DNA from: Verrucomicrobiaceae bacterium
Lineage (GTDB): Bacteria; Verrucomicrobiota; Verrucomicrobiia; Verrucomicrobiales; Akkermansiaceae
Direction: 5' to 3'
Assembly: GCA_027485995.1 (NCBI GenBank)
Contig: JAIXPW010000192.1
Location: 1-64,000 of the forward strand
Length of the DNA stretch: 64,000 bases
Positions 18,801-27,752 of the stretch are shown one piece after another; the stretch's first letter is position 1, and each line of letters starts with the position of its first letter. The notes beneath the pieces were generated by a model. It did no database searches, had not been told where the DNA came from, and saw only the letters and a program-made list of their open reading frames with translations. The position numbers were made by a program, and so were the translations under genes.

Positions 18801-21771
18801 TGCCACCGGAGCGGGCCCGATCAGTGTCGATATCGATGCCGCCAACGTCGACACCTTCTCGGTCACCTTCGACAACAGCACCAAAGACTACGTCCTTAGT
18901 AGCAGCGGCGGCTTCGGCATTTCCGCAGGCAGCCTGACCAAGAACGGCACCGGCAGCCTCACCATCAGCTCCGTCAATACCTACAACGGCGCCACCACCC
19001 TGAATGCAGGCTCCACCGTCATGAGCGGGAGCGGCACGCTGGGCAGTGGCTCGGCCCTGACCCTCGGGGGCGGGGGATTGAACCTCGGAGGCACCAGCCA
19101 GACGGTCGGATCGCTTTCGATCTCCGCACCGGCTGCGAGTGGCGACACGATCAGCAACGGCAGCCTCACCGCCAGTTCCTATGCGGCGGGCAACACCACG
19201 GGCAACGCCATCATTTCCGCGAATCTTCTCGTCAATGCCTCCGCCGGATTCACCAAGACCGGAGCCGGCACCGTGACATTGACCGGTGCCAACACCTACA
19301 CTGGGGCGACGACCGTGAACGGCGGAGCCTTCGCGATCGGGGGCAGCGGGACCTTGGCTTCCTCGTCAGCCATGGTGCTGGGTGGTGGACAACTGAATCT
19401 CGGAGCGACCACCCAGGTGGTGGGCGCGGTTTCGATCACCGCCGCTTCCGCCTCGGGAGACACGATTCTGAACGGGGTTCTCGATGGAACTTCATTTGCG
19501 GCCAGCAATCCTTCAGGCACCGCCGTCATTTCGGCTAACCTCCAGGGTTCTGGCACCTTCTCCAAATCGGGAGGTGGTGCCGTCACGCTCTCGGGGACCA
19601 ACACCTACACCGGCAACACCACGGTCACCGGCGGCACGCTCAATCTCAGCGGCACGCTCACCGGCAACACCACCAGCTCGCTGCTCGCCCTTGGCACCAC
19701 CGCAGCAAGCACCGTGGTCAATGTCGGTGGCAACGTGACGCTCTTCAACCTCACGGGGGCCGCAGTCGCGGGCAGCAACGTCGTCTACAATCAGACGGCG
19801 GGAACGGTGACCACTTCGCAAACCGCAGCGTTCACCCAATTCGTGGCAGGTACCTCGGGCGCTTATGGATGCTTCAACCTGACCGGTGGCTCCTTCACCA
19901 CGGGAGCCGGAAACTTCTCCGTGCAGACCAGCGGCAACGCAGCGGCGTATGTGGGAGGAACCGGCGTGCTCAATCTAACTGCCAGCAGCAACAACACCAT
20001 CGCCTTCAATGCCGGCATCGGCTCTCTAACGGTTGGCCCGGGCGGTACGGTGAACCGCAGCAGCACTGGTGGCGGTGCGCTCTATCTCATCACCAACCAG
20101 AACTCGACAGGCATCCTCAATGTGGCTGGAGGAAACATCGACCTCGGCACGCGGCTCTTCCGGATCGGCAACGGAAGTGCGTCGACCTTCACCGGCATGA
20201 ACGGATTCATCAACCTGGCAGGCGGGACGCTGACGATGGGCGCCGTGGCCAGCAATAACGGCAACAGCAACAACAACCTCTATGCCAACTTCGCCGGAGG
20301 CACCCTCAAGGCTTCCGCCAGTCTGACCAATCCTCTGACCACCGGCAGTGGGATCACCACGTTCTCCACCGTTTTCGGGTCGATCGACAACCCCGGCACA
20401 AGCTCTGACTTCGCAGGTGGACTCACGCTGGACACCAACGGATTCGATGTGACCTACGGCAACCCACTTCGCGGCGCGACTGGAGACGGTGTCACGCAAT
20501 CCGCCATGACGATCACCGGCGGCAGTGGCTACACGGGCTCTCCGACGGTCACTTTCACGGGTGGAACGCTTGCCTCGAACGGCACTCCTGCCTCCGGGTA
20601 TGCGGTCGTCAGTGGCGGCGCTGTCACTGAAATCGTCATCACCTCGCCGGGCACCTACACGGTCGCGCCCACCGTCACCCTGACAGGCGGGGGAGGGACT
20701 GGAGCCAATGTTTCCCTCGGAACCCTGACCGCCAACAGCACTGATGGAGGCCTGACCAAGACCGGTAGTGGCACCCTCACCCTGACCGCCGCGAACTCCT
20801 ACACCGGCCCGACAAGCGTCAACTCCGGCACCTTGCTGATCAAGAGCCCCGGCACGCTCGATGTTTCCAGCAACGTGTCGGTCAACGGCGGCACCTTTGC
20901 TGGCAATGGCACGGCCTATGGAAATGTCACGGTCGGCACAGCAGGCAATCTTTCGCCCGGAGCTTCCGTGGGCACGCTGATCATCGGTGGTGATCTTGAT
21001 GTGTCCGCCATGGCGGCCGGAACCGGAAAGATGACCTACGACCTTTCCACCCTCGCCGGCACGAGTGACAGGATCCAGGCTTCGGGCACCTTGTCGATTG
21101 GAAGTGGAGTGCTCGGATTCAGCAGCTTCAACTTCAACAATCTTGGTGGCCTTCAAGCCGGAACCTACCCGCTGATCTACAGTGGAAACCTGGTCAATGG
21201 CACCCTCGATAGCGCGGATCTCAGCGGCACGATCGGAGCCTTCAATGCCACCCTCCAGATCAACGGCAACGACCTCGAACTCGTTGTCACCGACTCCGCC
21301 ACTCCCTATGACCTTTGGGCCGTGGCCAAGGGACTCGACAACAGCGACGCCGCCCACAGCAGCGTGAAGTCCGCCGATCCGGATGGCGATGGGAAGAACA
21401 ACCTCTATGAATTCGCCTTCGACGGCAACCCACTCTCGGCCGCCAACGATGGCAAGGTGATCGGCAAGGTGGCCACTGTGGGTTCGGATCAGGTTCTCAC
21501 CCTGACGCTGCCGGTCCGCACCGGAGCTACCTTCTCGGGATCACCCGCCAAGGTCTCCGCGCTTCTCGACGGCATCACCTATCGCGTGGAAGGAGCCAAT
21601 GATCTGGCCACCTTCAGCGACACGATCACCGAGGTGACCGGAGGCGACGCCACGACCATCCAGACTGGACTGCCCACGCTGTCGACGGGCTGGACCTACC
21701 GCACGTTCCGCGTCTCCGGAACGGTGCCGACGGTTTCGAAGGACTTCCTCCGCGCCAAGGTCAGCGAGTGA
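15880..21771 (+). CDS. Giant autotransporter-associated beta-strand (PATR) repeat protein
   Basis: Start at ATG 15880, which places the leader MKTRQSNPFHRHSARVAAF...APSASA correctly; upstream codons in the same frame are not signal-like. About 1,963 residues, rich in Gly/Thr/Ser/Asn. PATR units of the form GTGTLTLSGTNTYTGATTV recur through the chain and should build a long beta-helix. A module of about 400 residues (LNLTGSLSGNTTSS through TLTGGGGTGAS) occurs twice, about 16.4-17.6 and 19.6-20.8 kb. The C-terminus (WAVAKGLDNSD...DPDGDGKNNLYEFAFDGNP... ending FLRAKVSE) is the calcium-binding-like end domain common in verrucomicrobial surface proteins, not a classical autotransporter barrel. Probably surface-exposed. 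Confidence 0.85.
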   Translation: MKTRQSNPFHRHSARVAAFSVSLISHFAAPSASAATLYWDTDGTSAGFGDTAGTWGTSAFWSATATGASPHAATTATTTADTLNFGTATLSLGATASGVSVGTVSAGSITFGAGQTSPVVLSGGGITLAATSTITVNNAADTIGSNLSGPTTSLTKAGTGALTLSGTNSYTGNTVVTGGTLNLTGSLSGNTTSSTLSLGSAATNTVANVSGNMTLFNITGAAVASSNAVYNQTAGTVNVTPTASTMFLTTVGYNHLNLTGGTLKVNAGTSLLASGTGVGVAYVGGTGLFDLSSATTNGGVVFGGSGSLTVGPGGTMTRAGAAGAFYFNVATNSFSVTNIAGGSLDLGSSFVRMGNGSGVTGLNGNINLAGGTLTLGTVIANIATSTGNLYANYAGGTFKATANLTNPVTTGNGITAISTLFGAINNTGTSQDFTGGLTIGTNGFAVSYANPLRAASGNGVTQSAMTITGGSGYIGAPLVRFTGGTLATNGSPASGYAIVSGGAVTDIVITSPGSYTVAPTVTLTGGGGTGASVSIGSLSANAADTGLTKIGSGTLTLTGANTYAGPTTISAGTLSAGTIVVSGGSSHLGNATSAVTLGSTGAQGTLSYTGNSATFTRGFIIGGAGGGRLDVTSSSQTLSVSTGTVTGSGLFTVGGAGSASISSNLSHSGGLTKTDAGTLTLSGTNTYNGATSVNAGTLSLASTGSISGSGVSTSGTGILSQSATSSIGGTGTTFTQGSSGSSTLAGTNTFTGATLVSDGTLALSATGSINNSSGITVNGSAAKLLQTSSTAITPTVTLTQGTLTGNGSLSTVNVGSGTGGILSNNDGLAGASLTIGALAFDGAAVVNTFSSSASAPIVTTSLSSNAAGTVTINPSAATWTNGTTYDLISYGGSIGGAGFGQFVLGTVSGLSGRQSATFGNSGTAITLAIAGDAPYWSGNGDGKWNTSSTNNWKLLSNNSNTTFVTTDIALFNDNATGAGPISVDIDAANVDTFSVTFDNSTKDYVLSSSGGFGISAGSLTKNGTGSLTISSVNTYNGATTLNAGSTVMSGSGTLGSGSALTLGGGGLNLGGTSQTVGSLSISAPAASGDTISNGSLTASSYAAGNTTGNAIISANLLVNASAGFTKTGAGTVTLTGANTYTGATTVNGGAFAIGGSGTLASSSAMVLGGGQLNLGATTQVVGAVSITAASASGDTILNGVLDGTSFAASNPSGTAVISANLQGSGTFSKSGGGAVTLSGTNTYTGNTTVTGGTLNLSGTLTGNTTSSLLALGTTAASTVVNVGGNVTLFNLTGAAVAGSNVVYNQTAGTVTTSQTAAFTQFVAGTSGAYGCFNLTGGSFTTGAGNFSVQTSGNAAAYVGGTGVLNLTASSNNTIAFNAGIGSLTVGPGGTVNRSSTGGGALYLITNQNSTGILNVAGGNIDLGTRLFRIGNGSASTFTGMNGFINLAGGTLTMGAVASNNGNSNNNLYANFAGGTLKASASLTNPLTTGSGITTFSTVFGSIDNPGTSSDFAGGLTLDTNGFDVTYGNPLRGATGDGVTQSAMTITGGSGYTGSPTVTFTGGTLASNGTPASGYAVVSGGAVTEIVITSPGTYTVAPTVTLTGGGGTGANVSLGTLTANSTDGGLTKTGSGTLTLTAANSYTGPTSVNSGTLLIKSPGTLDVSSNVSVNGGTFAGNGTAYGNVTVGTAGNLSPGASVGTLIIGGDLDVSAMAAGTGKMTYDLSTLAGTSDRIQASGTLSIGSGVLGFSSFNFNNLGGLQAGTYPLIYSGNLVNGTLDSADLSGTIGAFNATLQINGNDLELVVTDSATPYDLWAVAKGLDNSDAAHSSVKSADPDGDGKNNLYEFAFDGNPLSAANDGKVIGKVATVGSDQVLTLTLPVRTGATFSGSPAKVSALLDGITYRVEGANDLATFSDTITEVTGGDATTIQTGLPTLSTGWTYRTFRVSGTVPTVSKDFLRAKVSE

Positions 21772-21903
21772 TTCTTTGCAAAGGTTGGATCCACATCCAC
21801 ACGAGGATCGGTTTGATGACTAAGGTTCAGACCGATCCACGAAGCTGCAACCCTGTCTGATTCACGCAATGTCCCAGCCATCTGTCACCATTTCAATCAG
21901 CTC

Positions 21904-24900
21904 ATGAGGTCGAAGCCTTCCAGCTTCTGCTTGCTTGGCCTCATTGCCACGTTGAGTGCCTGTCAGCCCGCATCCGCTGCCTCCCGCTACTGGGATGTCA
22001 ATGGCACCGCCGCTGGCTACAGCACCGTCGTGGGCACTTGGGATGGGGCAAATGCGTTCTGGAATACGGATGCAACTGGAGGGGCAGGGGGGAGCATGGT
22101 GACGACCACGACCTCCGGGGACGACCTCTTCATCAGGCCGGCCACGACGAATACCGGAAGCCTCACGGTTGCCGGGACGCAGAGTGCCAGCAGCATCACC
22201 TTCGTGGCGAATGTGGGGCCCACCACCAACATCACCGGCGGATCCATCATCATTGGGGGCACGGGAGCCCTCTCCGGCATTGTTCAGCAATCGACTGGCG
22301 CGAACACCGTCAGTTCGGCGCTGACCCTGAATCCCTCGAGCCCCAATCTCCAGCTCTCGAACACCAACACCGGACTGCTGACCATCGGTTCGATCACAGG
22401 TGCGGCCACTTCAGGCATCCAGACTCTTCAAGCGGGAACATTCAACACTGGAAATCTGACGCTGAACAACTCGATCAGCGATGGTGGGCTCGGCGGCAAG
22501 GTCGCCCTAACTGTTGGCAGCAGTGGCAGCGGATTGGTGACCCTGAACGGTTCGAATGTGAGTTCCTTAACCGGTGGACTGGGCCTCAACGGCGGAACTC
22601 TGGTCCTGAACTTTGCCAATCTCACCACCCCCACCAATCTCATCAACAGTGGAAATGCGCTGAGCCTGGGAGGTGGCACCCTTTCCATCACCGGGAAAAG
22701 CTCCGGCACCACCAACCAGTCGTTCGCCGGCACCACCGTCAACGCGGGTGGCGGCCAGATCCTCGGTAACAAGAACGGAGGCACCGCCCTGAACCTCGCG
22801 CTCGGTTCACTGACCTCCAGCGTGGCCGGGGGCAGTTTGCTGGTGGGAGCCGGCGGCACGGCCGCCAACCTCCCGGTCATCACCACCCTCACCAACAAGA
22901 ACGCCCAGGGGCTTTACAGCGGACGGGTGGTCCATTTCAACGGAACGGCCAGCACCGGCTATGACTGGGCGACCACGGTATCCGGGACCTCGCCCTACAC
23001 GCTATCAGGCCTGGCTACCGGCAGCTACTCGGCCCTCAACATATCGGCTGGCTCGGACTCCCTCAACTCAAGGAATACCGGCACTCAATCCCTATCAGGA
23101 AACCGCGTCACCCACTCGTTGAAGATCGAGAATCCGGCAGCCGCCCAAACCCTTTCCCTGGGATCCAATCTTCTCACGCTCTCCAGCGGGGGACTTCTGG
23201 TCACCGGCACCAATGCCACCACCCTCTCCGGCAACACAGGGACCATCGGTCTAACAGCAGGCAATGGCAGCGGTTCCTACGACCTGATCGTCCATCAATT
23301 CAACAGCGGTGGTCTGACCGTAAGTGCGGTCGTCGGCGACAATGGTTCCAACCCCGTCAACCTGGTCAAGGCAGGCTCCGGAACGCTGACGCTCTCCGGC
23401 ATCAACACCTTCACCGGCACGACCTTCGTGAATGGCGGCACCCTCGCGGTCAGTGGCAACCTCGGCAGCGGCGGCATTCATTCCGGCAACATCACCATCG
23501 CATCCGGTGCGACCTTCAGCCATAGCGGCGGCAGCGATCAAACCTACAGCGGCTCGATCACCGGCCTGGGTGGCCTTTCCAAGAGCGGAAGCTCCACCAT
23601 CACGCTCTCAGGCACGAATTCCTATGGCGGCAACACCTCGGTGACCGGTGGCACTCTCAATCTGACGGGGACTCTCGCCGGCAGTACAGGAGCGCTCGCT
23701 CTCGGCACCACCGCCGCCAGCACCGTGGTCAACGTCAGTGGCAACCTGACGATTCTCAACCTGACCGGAGCAGCCGTTGCGGGCAGCAGTGTGGCCTACA
23801 ATCAAACCTCTGGCGCAGTCACCACCTCCCAGACCGGCGCCTTCACCCAGTTCATGTCGGGAAATGCCACCGGTTTCGGTTGCTTCAACCTGACCGGCGG
23901 ATCGTTCACGACAGGCCCAGGAAATTTCTCCGTCCAGACCAACGGGGCCGCCTCGGCCTACGTCGGTGGAACCGGCGTTCTCAATCTAACAGCCAGTGCC
24001 AACAACACCATCGCCTTCAACGCGGGCATCGGCTCACTGACTGTCGGCCCGGGAGGCAGCGTCATCCGCAGCAATGGTTCCTCCGCGCTGTATCTCTTCA
24101 CCAACCAGAATTCCACCGGCATCCTCAACGTGGCAGGAGGCAACGTCGATCTCGGCACCGGCCTGTTCCGCGCCGGCAACGGCAATACCGCCGCTTTCAC
24201 CGGGATGACCGGCTTCATCAACCTGGCGGGAGGCACGCTGACGATGGGCTCGGTGACGGCCAACAACAGCGGCGGCGGCAACAGCCTCTACGCGAACTAC
24301 GCTGGTGGCACATTGAAGGCCGCCGCCAACCTCACCAACCCGGTGGTCACCTCCAACGGTGTCACCACGATCTCCATGATCTTCGGGCCGATCGACAACC
24401 CCGGCACCAGCTCGGACTTCGTTGGCGGTCTTACCGTGGACACCAATGGCTTCTCCGTCTCCTATTCCAATCCTCTGCGTGGCGCGGCCGGAAATGGTGT
24501 CACGCAGGCCGCAATGACGATCTCTGGTGGCAGCGGTTACCTTGGTGCTCCGACCGTCACCTTCACCGGTGGCACTCTCTCCACCAACGGCACTCCGGCC
24601 TCCGGTTATGCCATCGTCAGTGGTGGTTCGCTCACGGGCATCGTCATCACCTCTCCAGGAACCTACACAGTCGCGCCCACCGTCACTCTAACAGGCGGGG
24701 GCGGGACCGGAGCCAGCGTGACGCTGGGGGCTCTAACAGGCAATGCGTCCGACTCAGGACTCACCAAGATCGGCAACGGCACCCTGACTCTCAGTGGAGC
24801 CAATTCCTATCTCGGGCCAACCATGATCAACGCCGGCACCTTGGCTCTGGGGGCCAACAACGTGCTTCCGGCTTCGCCCCTCACCATTCGCAACGGCACC

Positions 24901-27126
24901 CTGAACGCGGCCACGTTCTCCGACACCACCGGCACCCTGGATGTCGCCGGCAACGCGGTCATCAACCTGGATGCCGATGCAGCTCTGGAATTCTCCAACA
25001 CCAGCGCCATCGACTGGTCTGGCGGCACGCTGACCATCACCGGCACCTTTGTTTCAGGCAATTCCCTCCGTTTCGGGACCACCAGTTCCGGCCTCACTCC
25101 CGCCCAGCTGGCCCTGATCTCCATCCCTGGAGGCTCGCCGGTGGCACTCGATTCGAACGGCTTCCTCGTCGACACCGCGAACTCGCCCTATATCTCCGGG
25201 TTCCAGAGTTCGGCTCCCTTCGTGCAAGGTCCGGCCACACCGACCCTGAGCTGGTCGATAGGTGGTGCGGTCACCTCTCTCACGATCGAACCCGGCATTG
25301 GGGATGTGCTTCCCCTCACTTCGGGAGGCTCCGGCAGCATCGCGATTTCGCCGCCTCTCGGCGAGCAGACCTACACGCTGACCCTCAACGGCACCGTCAG
25401 CCAATCCATCTCCATCGTCAGCCTGCCGCCGAAAAACAAGGTCCACCTCTATCTCCTGATCGGCCAATCCAACATGCAGGGGATTGGTTCACCTTACAGC
25501 GCCACTCTGGATGCGGCTGTTCCTCGGGTCGTCAAGTTCGGCAGTCGAAACGGGATGGAGTCGGTCTGGGTCAAGGGCGGTCATCCACTCACCGGTCTCA
25601 CCAGCACCGGCGGCAGCGTCGGCATGGGGCTTGAGTTCGCGAAGACGATGCTGGCCGCGAACAGCGATCCGGAAGTTGTCATTGGCCTCATCAATCATGG
25701 GCTCGGTTCCACCCGCATTGAATGGTGGGCTCCTGGCGCGATTGACGACCAGCAGGTGAACCCGGTCACCAACCAGAACTACCGCCTTTACGACGAAGCG
25801 GTGCAGCGTGTGAACGCCGCCTCGGAGTACGGCGTCCTGAAAGGCGTGCTCTGGCATCAGGGCGAGAGCAACAGCGGCACCCAGACCGACGCCGACGCCT
25901 ACGCGGGACTTCTTCAGGCACTCGTCAGCAACCTCCGCAGCTCCTTCAACAACCCAACCCTTCCGTTCGTCTGCGGCAAGTTTGTCCCCGCCACCTGGAC
26001 CTATGAGGATGGGTCACCGGGCGCGTTCACCGGCCTGCCCTATCGTGCCATCACGGAAGGAGCCCTGATGGACCTGCCGAACCAACGGCCTTACACCTAT
26101 TGCGCGGACAACAACGGTCTCAGGGCCCGACCCGACCAGCTCATCCATTTCGATGCCTATTCGCAGCGTCTGTTCGGCCAGCGTTATGCGGCCGGCATGC
26201 TCGGCATTCAGACTGGCTTGAACCACCCGCCCGTGGCCACGCCTCAAGGCGTTTCGACCGCCGAGGATGCAGGCAAGTCCATCACGCTCGTCGCGACCGA
26301 CTCGGACTCCGATCCTCTTGTCTACAGCATCGCGACGCAGCCAAGCTCCGGAACCTTGTCAGGGACTCCTCCCAATCTCAACTACACGCCTGCGGCTGAT
26401 TTCAACGGCGCAGACAGCTTCACCTTCACCGCCAGTGACGGGATTTCCCATTCTGCGCCCGCCACGGTTTCCATCACGGTGACTCCCGTCAACGATGCTC
26501 CAGTCCTCGCCGCCTTCGCGCCCAAGCTTGCCAACGAGGGAGTTCAGCTGACTTTCACCGCCAGCGCCACGGATCCTGACCGACCGGGCGATTCCCTGAC
26601 CTACAGCCTTATCGGAGCGCCCACTGGAGCCGCCATCGATCCAGCGTCCGGCGCTTTCACCTGGACCCCATCCGCCGTACAAAGCCCGGGTGATTATCAA
26701 TTCTCCGTCCGGGTCAGCGATGGATATCTAACAGATGACAAGACTGTGGATGTGGGCGTGTCCGGTGTGTTCGGCGATCCGATGGCGGATGAGGACGGTG
26801 ATGGAATCGCCAACCTCATCGAATATGGACTCGGGACCTCCCAGACCAGCCCATCCGCACCGACGCGACTTCCCGTGGCCGCCATGGTCAATGGGAAACT
26901 GACCGTGTCCTACCTGCGTCCAGTCGGAGGCACCCCTGGAGTGGCATACACCCTTCAAACCCAGTCCCAACTCTCCGGTTCGTGGTCAGCCGCCACCGTG
27001 GGAATCGATTTCACGCAGACCGTCGTCGATCAGGGAAATGGATCCGAGATGGTCACCGCCCGGTTCATCTTGGTCCCTCCTCCGGCCAACCGTTCGTTCG
27101 TACGACTCTCGGTTTCCATTCCCTGA
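21904..27126 (+). CDS. Giant PATR protein fused to SGNH/SASA esterase and cadherin-like domains
   Basis: 1,740 residues. Leader MRSKPSSFCLLGLIATLSACQPASA. Residues about 30-1100 are PATR beta-helix, including a third copy of the module shared with the preceding gene (23.6-24.8 kb). Residues about 1180-1440 are an esterase: LYLLIGQSNMQGIG, VLWHQGESN and LIHFDAYSQRLFG supply the Ser, oxyanion and His blocks. Two cadherin-like domains follow (STAEDAGKSITL..., FTFTASDGISHSAP, NDAPVLAAFAPKLANEGVQ...). The end carries DEDGDGIANLIEYGLG and FVRLSVSIP. The architecture suggests a carbohydrate esterase held at the cell surface on a stalk. It follows the first PATR gene by 132 nt on the same strand. Confidence 0.85.
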   Translation: MRSKPSSFCLLGLIATLSACQPASAASRYWDVNGTAAGYSTVVGTWDGANAFWNTDATGGAGGSMVTTTTSGDDLFIRPATTNTGSLTVAGTQSASSITFVANVGPTTNITGGSIIIGGTGALSGIVQQSTGANTVSSALTLNPSSPNLQLSNTNTGLLTIGSITGAATSGIQTLQAGTFNTGNLTLNNSISDGGLGGKVALTVGSSGSGLVTLNGSNVSSLTGGLGLNGGTLVLNFANLTTPTNLINSGNALSLGGGTLSITGKSSGTTNQSFAGTTVNAGGGQILGNKNGGTALNLALGSLTSSVAGGSLLVGAGGTAANLPVITTLTNKNAQGLYSGRVVHFNGTASTGYDWATTVSGTSPYTLSGLATGSYSALNISAGSDSLNSRNTGTQSLSGNRVTHSLKIENPAAAQTLSLGSNLLTLSSGGLLVTGTNATTLSGNTGTIGLTAGNGSGSYDLIVHQFNSGGLTVSAVVGDNGSNPVNLVKAGSGTLTLSGINTFTGTTFVNGGTLAVSGNLGSGGIHSGNITIASGATFSHSGGSDQTYSGSITGLGGLSKSGSSTITLSGTNSYGGNTSVTGGTLNLTGTLAGSTGALALGTTAASTVVNVSGNLTILNLTGAAVAGSSVAYNQTSGAVTTSQTGAFTQFMSGNATGFGCFNLTGGSFTTGPGNFSVQTNGAASAYVGGTGVLNLTASANNTIAFNAGIGSLTVGPGGSVIRSNGSSALYLFTNQNSTGILNVAGGNVDLGTGLFRAGNGNTAAFTGMTGFINLAGGTLTMGSVTANNSGGGNSLYANYAGGTLKAAANLTNPVVTSNGVTTISMIFGPIDNPGTSSDFVGGLTVDTNGFSVSYSNPLRGAAGNGVTQAAMTISGGSGYLGAPTVTFTGGTLSTNGTPASGYAIVSGGSLTGIVITSPGTYTVAPTVTLTGGGGTGASVTLGALTGNASDSGLTKIGNGTLTLSGANSYLGPTMINAGTLALGANNVLPASPLTIRNGTLNAATFSDTTGTLDVAGNAVINLDADAALEFSNTSAIDWSGGTLTITGTFVSGNSLRFGTTSSGLTPAQLALISIPGGSPVALDSNGFLVDTANSPYISGFQSSAPFVQGPATPTLSWSIGGAVTSLTIEPGIGDVLPLTSGGSGSIAISPPLGEQTYTLTLNGTVSQSISIVSLPPKNKVHLYLLIGQSNMQGIGSPYSATLDAAVPRVVKFGSRNGMESVWVKGGHPLTGLTSTGGSVGMGLEFAKTMLAANSDPEVVIGLINHGLGSTRIEWWAPGAIDDQQVNPVTNQNYRLYDEAVQRVNAASEYGVLKGVLWHQGESNSGTQTDADAYAGLLQALVSNLRSSFNNPTLPFVCGKFVPATWTYEDGSPGAFTGLPYRAITEGALMDLPNQRPYTYCADNNGLRARPDQLIHFDAYSQRLFGQRYAAGMLGIQTGLNHPPVATPQGVSTAEDAGKSITLVATDSDSDPLVYSIATQPSSGTLSGTPPNLNYTPAADFNGADSFTFTASDGISHSAPATVSITVTPVNDAPVLAAFAPKLANEGVQLTFTASATDPDRPGDSLTYSLIGAPTGAAIDPASGAFTWTPSAVQSPGDYQFSVRVSDGYLTDDKTVDVGVSGVFGDPMADEDGDGIANLIEYGLGTSQTSPSAPTRLPVAAMVNGKLTVSYLRPVGGTPGVAYTLQTQSQLSGSWSAATVGIDFTQTVVDQGNGSEMVTARFILVPPPANRSFVRLSVSIP

Positions 27127-27752
27127 AGCTCTTCCCAACATGAATCACGGCCAACCATCGTGCCTGATTCGAATGCCTCGCCTGTCCTCGATGTTCATCT
27201 GCCAGTTTTCCCTCGCGTCGTGACTCTGCTGCGTCCAGGCGGTGACGATCAATGCCGCCTGCCCAGATTCATGCAATGAACGCCATTGATTCCTGCGTTG
27301 GGATGGAAAGAAACCGGGAAGACCGCATCAAGGTCCGCTGTCGTCGGAACCGGGGGGCTCAAGAAGTCCGGCGCGGGCGCTCTTGTTTCAACAGGAGGCA
27401 CCGTCTTCATCGGTGTCACGATGCTTGACGCAGTCGCGCTCATCTTGAATCAAGCCTGAGCCATCCTAAGTGGAACGCCCGTCTTCAGCGGCCTCCGGAA
27501 ACACCGCCATCGCCACCACCCACTCCGCCACGCTAAGTCAGACCGGACGCTTTTGTGTCCTGTCCCTCCTTCCGCTTCGGAACCTCCTTCTGCGGCCTCA
27601 CGACTGTGCAACTGTCCTCCCCAGGCATGGCGGTCGGCTCCAACCTTACAGCCGGCTTTGATCCAGTCGTGCTGATCATCCCATGATCCCCGGATTCGAG
27701 AAAGCTCGTACATCTGAAGGTGACCCGGCCGCCTTGATTCCGGTTGCGGCAA
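27127..27752. other. 626-nt gap with degraded coding sequence
   Basis: No intact gene is evident. It separates the plus-strand PATR genes from the minus-strand FecR gene. The only recognisable content is the PATR-like fragment at 27340-27420. A transcription terminator would be expected here, but no strong hairpin with a T-run was found. Confidence 0.5.
27340..27420 (+). pseudogene. PATR repeat remnant
   Basis: In one frame the DNA reads VVGTGGLKKSGAGALVSTGG followed by TVFIGVT, a single beta-strand repeat matching the GGLTKSGAGTLTLSG pattern of the two preceding genes. It has no start and no flanking repeats. It looks like the last visible unit of a third, decayed PATR gene or of a tail lost from the preceding one. 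Confidence 0.45.

Noticed and set aside
20026-21357. 443-codon open frame on the minus strand inside the first PATR gene
   Set aside because: Shadow of repetitive Gly/Thr codons; no start context or homology.
23880-25634. 584-codon open frame on the plus strand in another frame of the second PATR gene
   Set aside because: Arg/His/Gln-rich translation typical of an out-of-frame reading of the repeats.
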